A stretch of 64,000 bases of DNA from Neisseria lactamica (lineage in GTDB: Bacteria > Pseudomonadota > Gammaproteobacteria > Burkholderiales > Neisseriaceae): positions 1,984,001 to 2,048,000 of the forward strand of contig NZ_LR590477.1 in the NCBI RefSeq assembly GCF_901482445.1, written 5' to 3'. The notes beneath the pieces were generated by a model. The model searched no databases. It was not told the DNA's origin and saw nothing but the letters and a program-made list of their open reading frames with translations. The position numbers and the translations under genes were made by a program. Below are positions 23,087 to 33,737 of the stretch, piece by piece. How positions within the stretch are numbered: the stretch's first letter is position 1; the number at the start of each line of letters is the position of its first letter.

Positions 23087-23482
23087 CTAATCAGCTTGTG
23101 CAGCTTGCTTTTCCAATTCCTGCAATACGCGCAGGATTTCCGTGAGCACATCGTTTGTCTGCTGCAAAATTTCGTGGTCCCAAAAACGCAGTACGGTAAA
23201 GCTCAAGCTGTTGAGATATGCCGTCCGCGCGTGGTCGTATCCGGCTTGTTCTGCGTGCTGCCCGCCGTCTGCTTCGACAATCAGTTTGGGCGTTACGCAC
23301 ATAAAATCAACAATATAATTCCCCATCGGCTGCTGGCGGCGGAATTTGTAGCCGTTCAGACGGCCTGCCCGCAGGTGCTGCCACAATTTTGCTTCCGCCT
23401 CGCTCATTTCTTGACGCATGGCTTTGGCGCGTTGGCGCAGGATGGGGTTGTCGGCGGTCAAGAGTTTCTCGTGCGTACTCAT
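23087..23482 (-). CDS. DUF559 / Vsr-like endonuclease-domain protein
   Basis: A 131-residue single-domain protein. RQRAKAMRQEMSEAEAKLWQHLRAGRLNGYKFRRQQPMGNYIVDFMCVTPKLIVEADGGQHAEQAGYDHARTAYL has the family core: a Glu in the first helix, FRRQ-x-GNYIVDF and the (I/V)E-x-DG-x-QH motif, as in the restriction-like nuclease fold. The molecular role of DUF559 is not established. The gene is bracketed by palindromic block B downstream and half-block C at 23501 upstream, an arrangement often seen around DUF559 genes, so gene and repeats may form one mobile unit. It lies in the carB-carA insert. Confidence 0.75.
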   Translation of the reverse strand: MSTHEKLLTADNPILRQRAKAMRQEMSEAEAKLWQHLRAGRLNGYKFRRQQPMGNYIVDFMCVTPKLIVEADGGQHAEQAGYDHARTAYLNSLSFTVLRFWDHEILQQTNDVLTEILRVLQELEKQAAQAD

Positions 23483-23500
23483 TTTGTTGTCGGCTTACTG

Positions 23501-23534
23501 CCCTCTCTCTAGCTCTCTCCCACGGGGAGAGAGG
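23501..23534. repeat. Palindromic half-block C, upstream of the DUF559 gene
   Basis: Only the second palindrome of the block is present (CTCTCTCCC-ACG-GGGAGAGAGG), followed by GGAATTAAGGGTTCTG as in block A. Confidence 0.8.
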
Positions 23535-23623
23535 ACGGTGCGGCTGTTGGAATTAAGGGTTCTGTAAACTAAACAGCTTGTGCAGGCTGTTTTTTATTTC
23601 GCACAGGCCGTCTGAAAACTTCC

Positions 23624-23881
23624 TTAAAAGCTGGTGATAAACGTAATCAGGCCCAAAAAGATGCCGGGGATGTTTGCCAATATGACGGGGTAGTCGCGTT
23701 TTTCTTTCAAAAAGCCGTAGGCGGTCCATAATGTGCAGTTGATGGCGGCGACAAAGGGTTGCAGCGGCGATCCGTGGTTGCCCGCGAGGTTGTTTTGGAT
23801 TTGCGGGATATAGGAAACGTACATACCTATGGCGGTCAGGGTTGCAGCGGCGGAAAGGATGCGTGTTTGTTTTTCGGTCAA
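23624..23881 (-). CDS. SemiSWEET-family sugar transporter
   Basis: An 85-residue membrane protein with three hydrophobic helices: ILSAAATLTAIGMYVSYIPQI, PLQPFVAAINCTLWTAYGFL and YPVILANIPGIFLGLITFITS. The PQ-type motif YIPQIQNN and the conserved N-C-WTAYG of helix 2 are those of bacterial SemiSWEETs, which work as dimers for facilitated sugar movement. The substrate cannot be told. It lies between carA and the DUF559 gene. Confidence 0.8.
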   Translation of the reverse strand: MTEKQTRILSAAATLTAIGMYVSYIPQIQNNLAGNHGSPLQPFVAAINCTLWTAYGFLKEKRDYPVILANIPGIFLGLITFITSF

Positions 23882-23942
23882 AATATTCCTTTCTGATTTT
23901 GGGGGCGGGAAACGGTGTCGGGATGCCGTCCGAACAGCCGGT

Positions 23943-25073
<1,131 letters not shown>

Positions 25074-25732
25074 GATGGGAATCCTGTTTTTAATAAAATT
25101 CTTGACAATGCCGTCTGAAGGGACTTCGGCAGGGGGCATCCGGTCGGAAAAATCCGGTCAAAAAAAAACACGCCGCGCAAGATAGACGCGTAACGTGCTT
25201 TTCGGGCAAGTGCCTATACCCTGAAAGCAGCGTATTTTAAGACGAAACCTACCCGATTTCAAGCGCAAACGCGGCAGGCGGGCTGATATGTTCGCGCGAA
25301 AACGGAAATCCGGGGCATAAAACCGCCCGCTCCGCGCCCACTATGCCCGTTACGCATTTCCCCACGTCCGCCCGGCGAAACTATGGAAATACCCGAACCG
25401 TCAGAAATACCCGAATCGTCAGGAATACCCGAATCGTCAGGAATACCCGAATCGTCATTCCCGCGCAGGCGGGAATCCAGACCCGTCGGCGCAGAAACTT
25501 ATCGGGTACAACGGTTTCTTCAATCCTGAGTTCTAGATTCCCACTTTCGTGGGAATGACGGGATGTAGGTTTCCTTAATCCCGCATTCTAGATTCCCGCC
25601 TGCGCGGGAATGACGGCATCGGTTTGTCGGCGTTTCATTTGCCCCCATCCCGAAAACGCAAACAATGCCGTCTGAACGCTCTTGTAGCAACTGTATTTTT
25701 CACCCCGTCGGGCAAAAATACCAAAACTCAAA
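25074..25732. repeat. Intergenic mosaic: 18-base tandem repeat and three dRS3 copies
   Basis: No gene. Visible are an 18-base tandem repeat (AATACCCGAATCGTCAGG, nearly four copies, about 25386-25456) that runs straight into dRS3 at 25457-25476, and further dRS3 copies at 25536-25555 and 25593-25612. The part next to carA (25140-25320) is likely its promoter/leader; a pair ACGCGTAACGTGC is seen but no attenuator can be defended. Confidence 0.7.
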
Positions 25733-26689
25733 TCAAGCCGTCCGGATATCGTTTTCGGCGGTATCGTTTTCGGCAAAATAATCACGTATCCGGGCATTCA
25801 ATATCGTCAGCAGTTTGCGCATACATGCCGTAACGGCAACCTTATACGGCTTACCCTCGGACAGCAGGCGTTGGTAGAAATCCCGAATAAGCGGTTCAAA
25901 ACGTGCCGCTGCCACGGCAGCCATATACAGCGCCTTACGCACCGCAGACCTTCCGCCGAAGCAGCGGCTTTTGAATTTGGTTTCCCCGCTCTCCCTCGGG
26001 TGCGGGGCAATGCCGATCAAACCCGCTATCCGTTTGTGGCTCAGCCGCCCCAACTCAGGCAGCATCGCCATCAGCGTAGCCGTCGTTATCGAACCGATGC
26101 CTTTGATTTGCTCTGCCACTTGGGCTTTGCCGTCAAAATGCGTGTGGGTGTGGTCGTCGATTTGTTTGTCCGATTCGCCAATCAGCCGGTCAAAATGGGC
26201 AATCAGTTGTTTGACGCTTCCGACTTGCGTTTCGTGAACCTGATGCAGACGGTTTTTCTCGGCAGTCCGCATATCCACCGGTTGGTTGCGGCGGTTGACC
26301 AAGGCTTCCAACACTTCTTCCGCTTCGGTGGGCGGTTGGTAGGGCATGGTTTGCCAACCTTCTTTCTGCATCATCATCTGCGCGAAGAAGGCGGGCATTT
26401 TGGCATCTTTGGCATCGGTTTTGGTCAGCGGCTGCGACTGGGCAAACTGATGCGTCTGACGCGGGTTGGCGATAATCACGGCTATGCCTGCCCGGCGGAT
26501 GGCTTTGGCGGCGGGGATTTCGAGACCGCCGGTGCTTTCCGTCACGACGAGGGCGACGTTGTGCTTTTTAAGGTATTCGACAGTATGGGCGATACCTTTT
26601 GGGTTGTTGGTTTCGGTTTTGGTTTTAGACAAAGACGAAACGGCGATGACGAAGTTTCGTTTGGCGATGTCGATATAGTGAATTAACAA
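25733..26689 (-). mobile_element. IS110-family transposase (Piv/IS110 type), start lies in a Correia element
   Basis: About 318 residues. The N-terminal DEDD domain begins YIDIAKRNFVIAVSS, with VVTESTGGLEIPAAKAIRR and KTDAKDAKM; the C-terminal transposase-20 domain has IKGIGSITTATLMAMLPELG and IAGLIGIAPHPRESGE. Full length for IS110. No ATG is available: the frame opens at a TTG inside the adjoining Correia element, which supplies LLIH and meets the gene at TATATCGAC. The Correia insertion may have removed the native start. IS110 elements use hairpin RNAs or bridge RNAs from non-coding ends; the flanks here are too altered to define ends. Confidence 0.85.
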
Positions 26690-26777
26690 AAATCAGGACA
26701 AGGCGGCGAGCCGCAGACAGTACAAATAGTACGGCAAGGCGAGCCAACGCTGTACTGGTTTTTGTTAATTCACTATG
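26674..26777. repeat. Correia element (short form, 104 bp)
   Basis: Termini TATAGTGAATTAAC and GTTAATTCACTATG are inverted repeats, with the internal CAGTACAAATAGTACG typical of Correia/NEMIS elements. One end is embedded in the transposase start. Such elements carry promoters and RNase III sites. Confidence 0.85.
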
Positions 26778-27579
26778 CCTGCGTAATGGTATCGGGTACT
26801 CATCATCAACCTGCCTTGCATTCGGTTGTGTTGTCCGGCAACTGTCCGGTTGTGTCGATGGGTTGCCCTGCCGCTCCCTGAGCTGCGCAACGGTTGTGTG
26901 CCTTGGGTGGGCGCGGGTGGCGGCCGGGCGGTTTGTTGCTATGATACGGTGATTCCAATATACAAGGGTGGGCTTCAGCCCACCGATTCCGCCAATTTCA
27001 CCGCATCAAAGGTTTTTGGGGAATAGGTGGGATTCGGCAGTTTCGGTTTCCGGCGGAGTTGGTGGGATTTTTAAAATCGTTGAAATTGGCAAAGTTGGTT
27101 GGATTTGGCGGAATTGCTTGGATTATGGGATTTGGTGGATGCGGTGGGCTGAAGCCCACCCTACAGCCCGCCACCTTACGCATCCGCCTTACGCATTTAT
27201 CCTGCGCCTGCCGATATACCGTCATTCCCGCGAAGGCGGGAATCTAGTCCGTTCGGTTTCAGTCATTTCCGATAAATTCCTGCTGCTTTTTATTTCTAGA
27301 TCCCCACTTTCGTGGGAATGACGGCGGGGCGGATAAATCCTTGCAATCTAAAATCTCGGCATTTCCGATACATTTCATATTTTTCATTTCTTTATTCTCA
27401 ACCACTGATTACCCGAAGACCGGTTGGCATCGGCCGGTAAAAATCCGTCTCTTAATCGGCCGGCGGTTTTGCCCGATTTTTTTGGGCACATTAAGCGTTT
27501 CAGACGGCATTTGCCGTTTCGGGTACAGGCAGGGGGTTTTCGGGTAAAATGGCACTCTTTTATCCGGTTGTTGAAAAAT
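26778..27579. other. Repeat-rich interval upstream of lspA
   Basis: No gene supported. It contains a palindromic pair GTGGGCTTCAGCCCACC (26969-26986) and GTGGGCTGAAGCCCACC (27145-27161) and dRS3 at 27224-27243 and 27300-27319. In reference meningococci ileS lies directly upstream of lspA as I recall; it is not here, so this boundary looks rearranged. Confidence 0.6.
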
Positions 27580-28074
27580 ATGTCTTCATCTGTTTCAAGT
27601 AAAACGCGCTATTGGGTATTGGCACTTGCCGCCATCGTGCTGGACCAGTGGTCGAAGTGGGCGGTGCTGTCGTCGTTTCAGTATCGGGAACGCGTCAACG
27701 TCATTCCTTCGTTTTTCGATCTGACGCTGGTGTACAACCCGGGCGCGGCGTTCAGCTTCCTTGCCGATCAGGGCGGCTGGCAGAAATACTTTTTTTTGGT
27801 GCTGGCAGTGGCGGTGAGCGCGTATTTGGTACGCGCCATCTTGCGCGACGAGTTTGCAACCCTCGGCAAAATCGGGGCGGCGATGATTATCGGCGGTGCG
27901 TTAGGCAATGTCATCGATCGCCTGATACACGGTCATGTCGTCGATTTCTTATTGTTTTATTGGCAAAATTGGTTTTATCCCGCCTTTAATATTGCCGACA
28001 GTTTTATCTGCGTCGGCGCGGTATTGGCTGTGCTTGACAATATCGTCCATCGCAAAGATGGCAAAAAAACGTGA
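27580..28074 (+). CDS. lspA: Lipoprotein signal peptidase
   Basis: A 164-residue aspartic protease of the inner membrane (signal peptidase II) that cleaves prolipoproteins before the lipidated Cys. Four hydrophobic segments, and the family boxes ALAAIVLDQWSKW, NPGAAFSFLAD, GGALGNVIDRLIHGHVVDF and FNIADSFICVG with both catalytic Asp. ATG 27580 follows a weak ribosome site; the frame is open upstream but not conserved. ispH follows in the same direction, 29 bases on. Confidence 0.95.
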   Translation: MSSSVSSKTRYWVLALAAIVLDQWSKWAVLSSFQYRERVNVIPSFFDLTLVYNPGAAFSFLADQGGWQKYFFLVLAVAVSAYLVRAILRDEFATLGKIGAAMIIGGALGNVIDRLIHGHVVDFLLFYWQNWFYPAFNIADSFICVGAVLAVLDNIVHRKDGKKT

Positions 28075-28103
28075 ATGCCGTCTGAACACGGAATGCAAAA
28101 CTT

Positions 28104-29072
28104 ATGAACGGAAAAACCATCATCCTTGCCAATCCGCGCGGCTTCTGCGCCGGTGTGGATCGGGCAATCAGTATTGTCGAACGTGCTTTGGAAGAGTTCG
28201 GCGCGCCGATTTATGTGCGCCACGAAGTCGTTCACAACAAATTCGTCGTGGACAACCTGCGTGAAAAAGGTGCGGTGTTTATTGAAGACTTGGCGGAAGT
28301 GCCGCCGGGCGCGACATTGGTTTATTCGGCACACGGCGTATCGAAGGCGGTGCGGCAAGAAGCGGCGGAGCGCGGTTTCCGCGTGTTTGATGCGACTTGC
28401 CCGCTGGTGACGAAAGTGCATAAGGAAGTCGCCCGACTGGATGCCCAAGACTGTGAAATCATCATGATTGGGCATAAGGGGCACGTCGAGGTCGAAGGAA
28501 CGATGGGGCAGCTTGCGCCGGGCAAAATGCTTTTGGTCGAAACGGTCGGAGATGTGGCAAAACTCGAAGTCAGAAACCCCGACAAACTCGCCTATGTCAG
28601 CCAAACCACGCTCTCTGTCGATGAAACCAAAGACATCATCGCCGCGCTGAACGCGCGTTTCCCCAATATCCGCAATCCGCACAAGGAAGACATCTGCTAT
28701 GCGACGACCAACCGGCAAACCGCCGTCAAAGAGTTGGCAGAACAGTGCGACATCGTGATTGTGGTCGGTTCGCCCAATTCGTCCAACAGCAACCGCCTGC
28801 GCGAAGTGGCGGCAGGCATCGGGACCGATGCGTATATGGTGGACAATGCAGGCTACCTGCAACGCGCGTGGTTTGAGGGCAAGAACAAAGTCGGCGTAAC
28901 GGCAGGCGCGTCCGCGCCCGAAGTGTTGGTGCAGGAAGTATTGGCAACCATACGCGGATGGGGGCACGAAACCGTGCGCGAAGGGGAGGGTGCGGAAGAA
29001 AGCATCGTGTTCGTCCTGCCCAAAGAGTTGCGCCGCGAGGGCGAAACCAAACCCGATTTGTGCAAACGTTGA
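28104..29072 (+). CDS. ispH: 4-hydroxy-3-methylbut-2-enyl diphosphate reductase
   Basis: A 322-residue iron-sulfur enzyme (LytB) that makes IPP and DMAPP in the last MEP step. The cluster Cys are in [29 protein letters not shown] and [23 protein letters not shown] is also typical. It follows lspA as in other Neisseria. Confidence 0.95.
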   Translation: MNGKTIILANPRGFCAGVDRAISIVERALEEFGAPIYVRHEVVHNKFVVDNLREKGAVFIEDLAEVPPGATLVYSAHGVSKAVRQEAAERGFRVFDATCPLVTKVHKEVARLDAQDCEIIMIGHKGHVEVEGTMGQLAPGKMLLVETVGDVAKLEVRNPDKLAYVSQTTLSVDETKDIIAALNARFPNIRNPHKEDICYATTNRQTAVKELAEQCDIVIVVGSPNSSNSNRLREVAAGIGTDAYMVDNAGYLQRAWFEGKNKVGVTAGASAPEVLVQEVLATIRGWGHETVREGEGAEESIVFVLPKELRREGETKPDLCKR

Positions 29073-29098
29073 GCAAGCGTTGAATGTTTGGGCAACAC

Positions 29099-29134
29099 AA
29101 ATGCCGTCTGAACAGGCTTCAGACGGCATTTTTG
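29099..29134. terminator. Inverted uptake-sequence terminator between ispH and gph
   Basis: ATGCCGTCTGAA, short loop, TTCAGACGGCATTTTTG, between convergent genes. Confidence 0.85.
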
Positions 29135-29158
29135 CCGCGTGCCGGATGCGGAAACCAA

Positions 29159-29818
29159 TCAGGCGTAATGTCGTGCAAGAAAATCGGGCAGTTCGGACAA
29201 ACCGTCCAATACGGCGAGATGCGGTGCGCTAAGGAGCTGTTCGCGCGAATGTGCGCCGGTGGTCACGCCGACTGCCGCCGCCCCCGCGTTTGCCGCCATA
29301 TGCAGGTCGTGCGCCGTATCGCCGACGACCAATGCTTCTTTCGGGTCGAGTCCCAGTTCGCGGCAGATTCCGAACACCATTTCGGGCGAGGGTTTGGAGG
29401 GATATTCCCCTGCGCAGGCGGTGGCGAGCCAATAGCCGCCGGTGGCGGTTTGGCTGATGGCGTTGTCCAAGCCCGCCCGCCCTTTGCCCGTGGCGACGGC
29501 AAGCCAGTATCCTTGTGCTTTGAGCTTGTCCAGACAGGGCAGGGCATCGGGAAATAAGGACATATTGCGGTTGTTGGGATTGAGGTAATGTACGGAATAG
29601 GTGCGTGCGATGTCGGTAACGGCGGTTTCAGACGGCATTTCGAGCAGGGCGCGGATGATTTCGGGCAGGCTGTAGCCGATCAGGCTGCGGACGCGCTCCG
29701 CTTCGGGCGGCGGAAAACCGCATTCGGCGAAGCTGCGGCGCATCGTGTCGATGATGGGTTGGGTCGTGTCGGCAAGTGTGCCGTCCCAGTCGAAGATGAT
29801 GAGTTTGGGCGTGGTCAT
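29159..29818 (-). CDS. HAD-family hydrolase, phosphoglycolate phosphatase-like
   Basis: A 219-residue HAD phosphatase. Motif I is LIIFDWDGTLADT, motif II VATGKGR, motif III the Lys in SKPSPEMVF, motif IV GDTAHDLHMA. The cap is the four-helix type (C1) with CGFPPPEAERVRSLIGYSLPEIIR, as in Gph. Substrate is inferred: 2-phosphoglycolate or pyrophosphate are both possible. Convergent with ispH. Confidence 0.8.
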   Translation of the reverse strand: MTTPKLIIFDWDGTLADTTQPIIDTMRRSFAECGFPPPEAERVRSLIGYSLPEIIRALLEMPSETAVTDIARTYSVHYLNPNNRNMSLFPDALPCLDKLKAQGYWLAVATGKGRAGLDNAISQTATGGYWLATACAGEYPSKPSPEMVFGICRELGLDPKEALVVGDTAHDLHMAANAGAAAVGVTTGAHSREQLLSAPHLAVLDGLSELPDFLARHYA

Positions 29819-29941
29819 AGCAGGTTGGTTGCAGTAAAAAAGCAGATTTTATGCGGAAAACGCAGACGTGTCGCATTTTCGACAAAATTTGTCGGCTGCG
29901 CGATATGTTTTTCCGAACAAGCCGCGTTGTGCTTTATTAAA

Positions 29942-29961
29942 ATAGAACCATTATCATTTAT
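29942..29961 (+). promoter_or_regulatory. Possible Fur box upstream of the TonB receptor
   Basis: ACCATTATCATTTAT, a partial match to the Fur consensus (GATAATGATAATCATTATC), sits 20-35 bases before the receptor start. Inference of iron repression from this and the gene type only. Confidence 0.45.
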
Positions 29962-29977
29962 GTAAATGGGACAGTTT

Positions 29978-32095
29978 ATGTCAGTTTTCCGCATCAATAT
30001 GACCGCCGCCACGGTTTTGGCAGCACTTTCGTCTTCGGTTTTTGCCGCACAAACGGCAGATTTGGAAACCGTCCACATCAAAGGTCAGCGTTCGTACAAC
30101 GCGATTGCCACCGAGAAAAACGGCGATTACAGCTCGTTTGCCGCCACCGTCGGCACAAAAATCCCCGCTTCTTTGCGCGAAATTCCGCAATCCGTCAGCA
30201 TCATCACCAACCGGCAGGTCAAAGACCGCAATGTCGATACGTTTGACCAGTTGGCACGCAAAACGCCTGGCCTGCGCGTGTTGAGCAACGACGACGGACG
30301 CTCTTCGGTTTATGCGCGTGGTTACGAATACAGCGAATACAACATCGACGGCCTGCCTGCGCAGATGCAGAGTATCAACGGCACGCTGCCCAATCTGTTT
30401 GCCTTCGACCGCGTGGAAGTGATGCGCGGGCCGAGCGGACTGTTCGACAGCAGCGGCGAGATGGGCGGCATCGTAAATCTGGTGCGCAAACGCCCGACCA
30501 AAGCGTTTCAAGGACATATGGCGGCAGGATTCGGTACGCACAAACAATATAAAGCCGAGGCGGACGTATCGGGCAGCCTCAATTCAGACGGCAGCGTGCG
30601 CGGCCGCGTGATGGTGCAGACCGTCGGCGCGTCTCCGCGTCCCGCCGAGAAAAACAACCGGCACGAAACCTTCTACGCGGCGGCGGATTGGGACATCAAC
30701 CCCGATACGGTTTTGGGCGCGGGCTATCTTTACCAGCAACGCCACCTCGCGCCGTACAACGGCCTGCCTGCCGATGCAGACGGCAAATTACCGTCCCTGC
30801 CGCAACACGCATTTGTCGGCGCGGATTGGAACAAATTTAAAATGCACAGCCACGACGTGTTCGCCGATTTGAAACATTACTTCGGCAACGGCGGCTACGG
30901 CAAAGTCGGTATGCGCTATTCCGACCGGAAAGCCGATTCCAATTACACGTTTGCGGGCAGCAAACTCAACAATGCCGGACAAGCCGACGTGGCGGGTTTG
31001 GGTACGGACATCAAACAAAAAGCCTTTGCGGTTGACGCAAGTTACAGCCGGCCGTTTGCCTTGGGCAACACCGCCAACGAATTTGTGATTGGTGCGGACT
31101 ACAACCGTTTCCGCAGCACCAACGAACAAGGAAGGAGTTCGACTGTTAAAAGCAATATCGCCTTGGGCGATTTCCACTCCGCCTCCTATGTTGATTTGAT
31201 ACAAAATGCCCGTGCCGGCGCGCACGGCTACAAGCATACCCTTGACACCGAGAACCTTGATAAATTCGGCGTTTACGGCAAATCCGTCTTCCATCCGGTC
31301 GACGGGCTGTCGCTCATCGGCGGCGGACGTTTGGGACACTACAAAATCGAGTCGGGCGACGGCAAAACCCTGCACAAAGCCTCAAGAACCAAGTTCACCG
31401 GCTACGCAGGCGCGGTTTACGACTTGAACGACAACAACAGCCTCTACGCCAGCTTCTCCCAACTTTACACGCCGCAAACCAACCTCGATGCCGACGGCAA
31501 GCTGCTCAAACCACGCCAAGGCAACCAGTTTGAAGTCGGCTACAAAGGCAGCTACATGGACGACCGCCTCAATACCCGCGTCTCCCTCTACCGCCTGAAA
31601 GACAAAAACGCCGCCGCACTGCTGAACCCGAACAACAAAAAAACCCGTTACGCCGCATTGGGCGAGCGCGTGATGGAAGGTGTTGAGACCGAAATCAGCG
31701 GCGCGATGACACCGAAATGGCAAATCCATGCAGGTTACAGCTATCTGCACAGCCAAATCAAAACCGCCGCCAACTCGCGCGACGACGGCATCTTCCTGCT
31801 GATGCCCAAACACAGCGCGAATCTGTGGACGACTTACCAAGTTACGTCCGGGCTGACCATTGGCGGCGGTGTGAACGCGATGAGCGGCATTACTTCATCT
31901 GCAGGGATGCATGCAGGCGGTTATGCCACGTTCGATGCGATGGCGGCATACCGCTTCACGCCCAAGCTGAAGCTCCAGGTCAATGCCGACAACATTTTCA
32001 ACCGCCATTACTACGCCCGCGTCGGCAGCGCGAACACCTTTAACATTCCCAGTTCGGAGCGCAGCCTGACGGCAAACCTGCGTTACAGTTTTTAA
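29978..32095 (+). CDS. TonB-dependent siderophore receptor
   Basis: About 705 residues: signal peptide MSVFRINMTAATVLAALSSSVFA, a plug domain with LREIPQSVSIITNRQVKDRNVDTFDQLARKTPGLRV and VEVMRGPSGLFDSSGEMGGIVNLVRKRPT, and a 22-strand barrel ending TANLRYSF. The plug is of the ferrichrome/catecholate type. A preceding ATG at 29966 is possible, but GGGACA sits correctly only for 29978. The following gene is an IroE/Fes-like esterase, so the pair probably imports and opens an iron-siderophore. The ligand is not known. Confidence 0.85.
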   Translation: MSVFRINMTAATVLAALSSSVFAAQTADLETVHIKGQRSYNAIATEKNGDYSSFAATVGTKIPASLREIPQSVSIITNRQVKDRNVDTFDQLARKTPGLRVLSNDDGRSSVYARGYEYSEYNIDGLPAQMQSINGTLPNLFAFDRVEVMRGPSGLFDSSGEMGGIVNLVRKRPTKAFQGHMAAGFGTHKQYKAEADVSGSLNSDGSVRGRVMVQTVGASPRPAEKNNRHETFYAAADWDINPDTVLGAGYLYQQRHLAPYNGLPADADGKLPSLPQHAFVGADWNKFKMHSHDVFADLKHYFGNGGYGKVGMRYSDRKADSNYTFAGSKLNNAGQADVAGLGTDIKQKAFAVDASYSRPFALGNTANEFVIGADYNRFRSTNEQGRSSTVKSNIALGDFHSASYVDLIQNARAGAHGYKHTLDTENLDKFGVYGKSVFHPVDGLSLIGGGRLGHYKIESGDGKTLHKASRTKFTGYAGAVYDLNDNNSLYASFSQLYTPQTNLDADGKLLKPRQGNQFEVGYKGSYMDDRLNTRVSLYRLKDKNAAALLNPNNKKTRYAALGERVMEGVETEISGAMTPKWQIHAGYSYLHSQIKTAANSRDDGIFLLMPKHSANLWTTYQVTSGLTIGGGVNAMSGITSSAGMHAGGYATFDAMAAYRFTPKLKLQVNADNIFNRHYYARVGSANTFNIPSSERSLTANLRYSF

Positions 32096-32281
32096 AGACC
32101 AATATGCCGTCTGAAACGGCAGCCGCAGCATAATCAAACCACAACAAGCTGCGCGGCATACCCTATGCTCTCACAACCGGAGTATGGCATTGCGAAGGAA
32201 AACAGACCGAACCGGCAGGCAGACCGCTTTGCCGGTTCGGTTTTACCGCTTGCCGCCAGTCTGACCCACAAGCCGAACATC

Positions 32282-33097
32282 ATGAAACCCATACCGACCG
32301 ACACATTCCAACCTGCCATACTGCCCCAAGCCTTTGAAACCGAAATCAAATCCACCTGCACGGGGCGAATCTATCGGATTCAGACGGCAACACTCGGCGA
32401 AATGCCGTCTGAAGGCTATCCCGTCCTCTTCGTTTTGGACGGCGAAGCCTTTTTTCCCGCACTTTTCAACATCATGCAGTCGCTGATGCCCAACCCCGTT
32501 ACCCGAAGCAACGCCCCCTGCCTGATTGTCGGTATCGGCTATACGACAGGCAGTGTGCGCGACCTGACGCAGCGTGCCGCCGACTACACGCCGCCGCTTG
32601 GAGACAACGCCACAGCAGACGAACGGCAGCAGTTCGGACAGGCAGACCGTTTTGCCGAGTTTATCGACAGCGAACTGACCGCCTTTTTAGAAAGCAAATA
32701 CCGGCTGGACAAAAATGAAACCGCCGTATTCGGACACTCGTTCGGCGCACTGTTCGGACTGTATTCTCTGCTTTCCCACCGCCGCTTCAGACGGCATTGG
32801 CTCGTATCCCCATCGATTTGGTGGCACAACAGGCAGATACTCGACTTTATGCCGTCTGAAAACCGGCTGGACGGCATCGATGTCTGCCTCAACATCGGCG
32901 CGCTAGAACGGGGCAGCGGTTGCAAACGCAGGGAAGAACGCGACATGGCAGGGCAGGCCGAACACATGGCGGCAGAGTTGGACAGGCGCGGGGCCGCCGT
33001 ATTTTTCCGGGAATATCCGAATGCCGACCACGGCAATGTCCCGTTTCACTCGCTGACCGATTGCGTCGAATATTTGAGGAAGGCTTGGCAGAGGTAG
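32282..33097 (+). CDS. IroE/Fes-like siderophore esterase (alpha/beta hydrolase)
   Basis: A 271-residue serine hydrolase of the esterase-D family. The nucleophile elbow is FGHSFGALFGLYSLL, a probable acid lies near SPSIWWHNRQILDFMP, and the catalytic His is in YPNADHGNVPFHSLTDC. Start ATG 32282; an in-frame segment further upstream overlaps the 3' tail of the receptor region. No clear signal peptide. It lies 186 bases after the receptor gene and likely hydrolyses the siderophore ester or an associated ligand, by analogy with IroE and Fes. Confidence 0.8.
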   Translation: MKPIPTDTFQPAILPQAFETEIKSTCTGRIYRIQTATLGEMPSEGYPVLFVLDGEAFFPALFNIMQSLMPNPVTRSNAPCLIVGIGYTTGSVRDLTQRAADYTPPLGDNATADERQQFGQADRFAEFIDSELTAFLESKYRLDKNETAVFGHSFGALFGLYSLLSHRRFRRHWLVSPSIWWHNRQILDFMPSENRLDGIDVCLNIGALERGSGCKRREERDMAGQAEHMAAELDRRGAAVFFREYPNADHGNVPFHSLTDCVEYLRKAWQR

Positions 33098-33099
33098 GG

Positions 33100-33252
33100 A
33101 ATCAGGGGTGGCATACAAGGCTTATCGCAAGGTTGGAAGCCAAGAAGACCAAAAAAGCCGTCATCGCCGCATTGATGCGTAGGCTTGCCGGTACGTACCA
33201 CATAGACAAGAAAATCGAAGATGACGGCTCATCGCGTTATAAACCGGCATAA
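33100..33252 (+). pseudogene. Unrecognised fragment after the esterase
   Basis: A frame gives IARLEAKKTKKAVIAALMRR and YHIDKKIEDDGSSRYKPA to a stop at 33252, natural-looking but without a start of its own. It could be the end of a lost gene, perhaps a transposase remnant. I cannot name it. Confidence 0.3.
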
Positions 33253-33417
33253 ATCCCGATAAGAGAAAAGGTATTTCTTTTGAAACGCCCGCCTTACCGC
33301 GTGTAAAATTTGCGGATTTTAAATATTTTAATTCAATGGGGTACAGATTTATTTTCAATTTTATGTTGAACTTTAAAGCAGTTTCGCAGTGCTGAAATTC
33401 CGCCCGAGCCCTTAAAC

Positions 33418-33574
33418 CATACACGGCAGATGCCGTTCACAAAGGCGATGTGCAACTTTGCCCGAAACAGTCCGCCTTTACCCTTACAAGGACGAACAGC
33501 AAAAGACGGAACAGCCCGTACAGTCCGCGAAAGCGGAAAAACCCCAAGTTTTAGCAATGGCTGCGGCAAAATAG
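33418..33574 (+). pseudogene. C-terminal remnant of a phage-type gene
   Basis: A frame ending ETVRLYPYKDEQQKTEQPV and QSAKAEKPQVLAMAAAK, stop at 33572. The Gln/Lys/Ala-rich tail followed at once by a terminator and by phage-like sequence suggests the end of a filamentous-phage gene (Zot-like protein is one guess). The start is missing. Confidence 0.4.
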
Positions 33575-33576
33575 AA

Positions 33577-33601
33577 AACCGCCCTTAATAAGGCGGTTTT
33601 G
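33577..33601 (+). terminator. Rho-independent terminator
   Basis: AAAACCGCC-CTTAATAA-GGCGGTTTT, a good stem with a T-run, directly after the phage gene remnant. Confidence 0.8.
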
Positions 33602-33609
33602 GCGGTCTA

Positions 33610-33639
33610 TTGACTTAAAAGCACAATCAAGGCTAGAAT
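33610..33639 (+). promoter_or_regulatory. Putative phage promoter
   Basis: TTGACT at 33610 and TAGAAT at 33634 with an 18-base spacer. The boxes are the same as those of the tracrRNA promoter at 40982. It would transcribe toward the phage ORF at 33941, with a terminator-like hairpin at 33738-33775 between. Confidence 0.5.
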
Positions 33640-33737
33640 AACCCCAGCATCAATCGTAACAGTCAATTGCAAATTGCCTACCTTAATAGAGATTTGCATT
33701 TGGATGTTTCCTGTAAGTTTCAAAACTTGGCAGGAAT

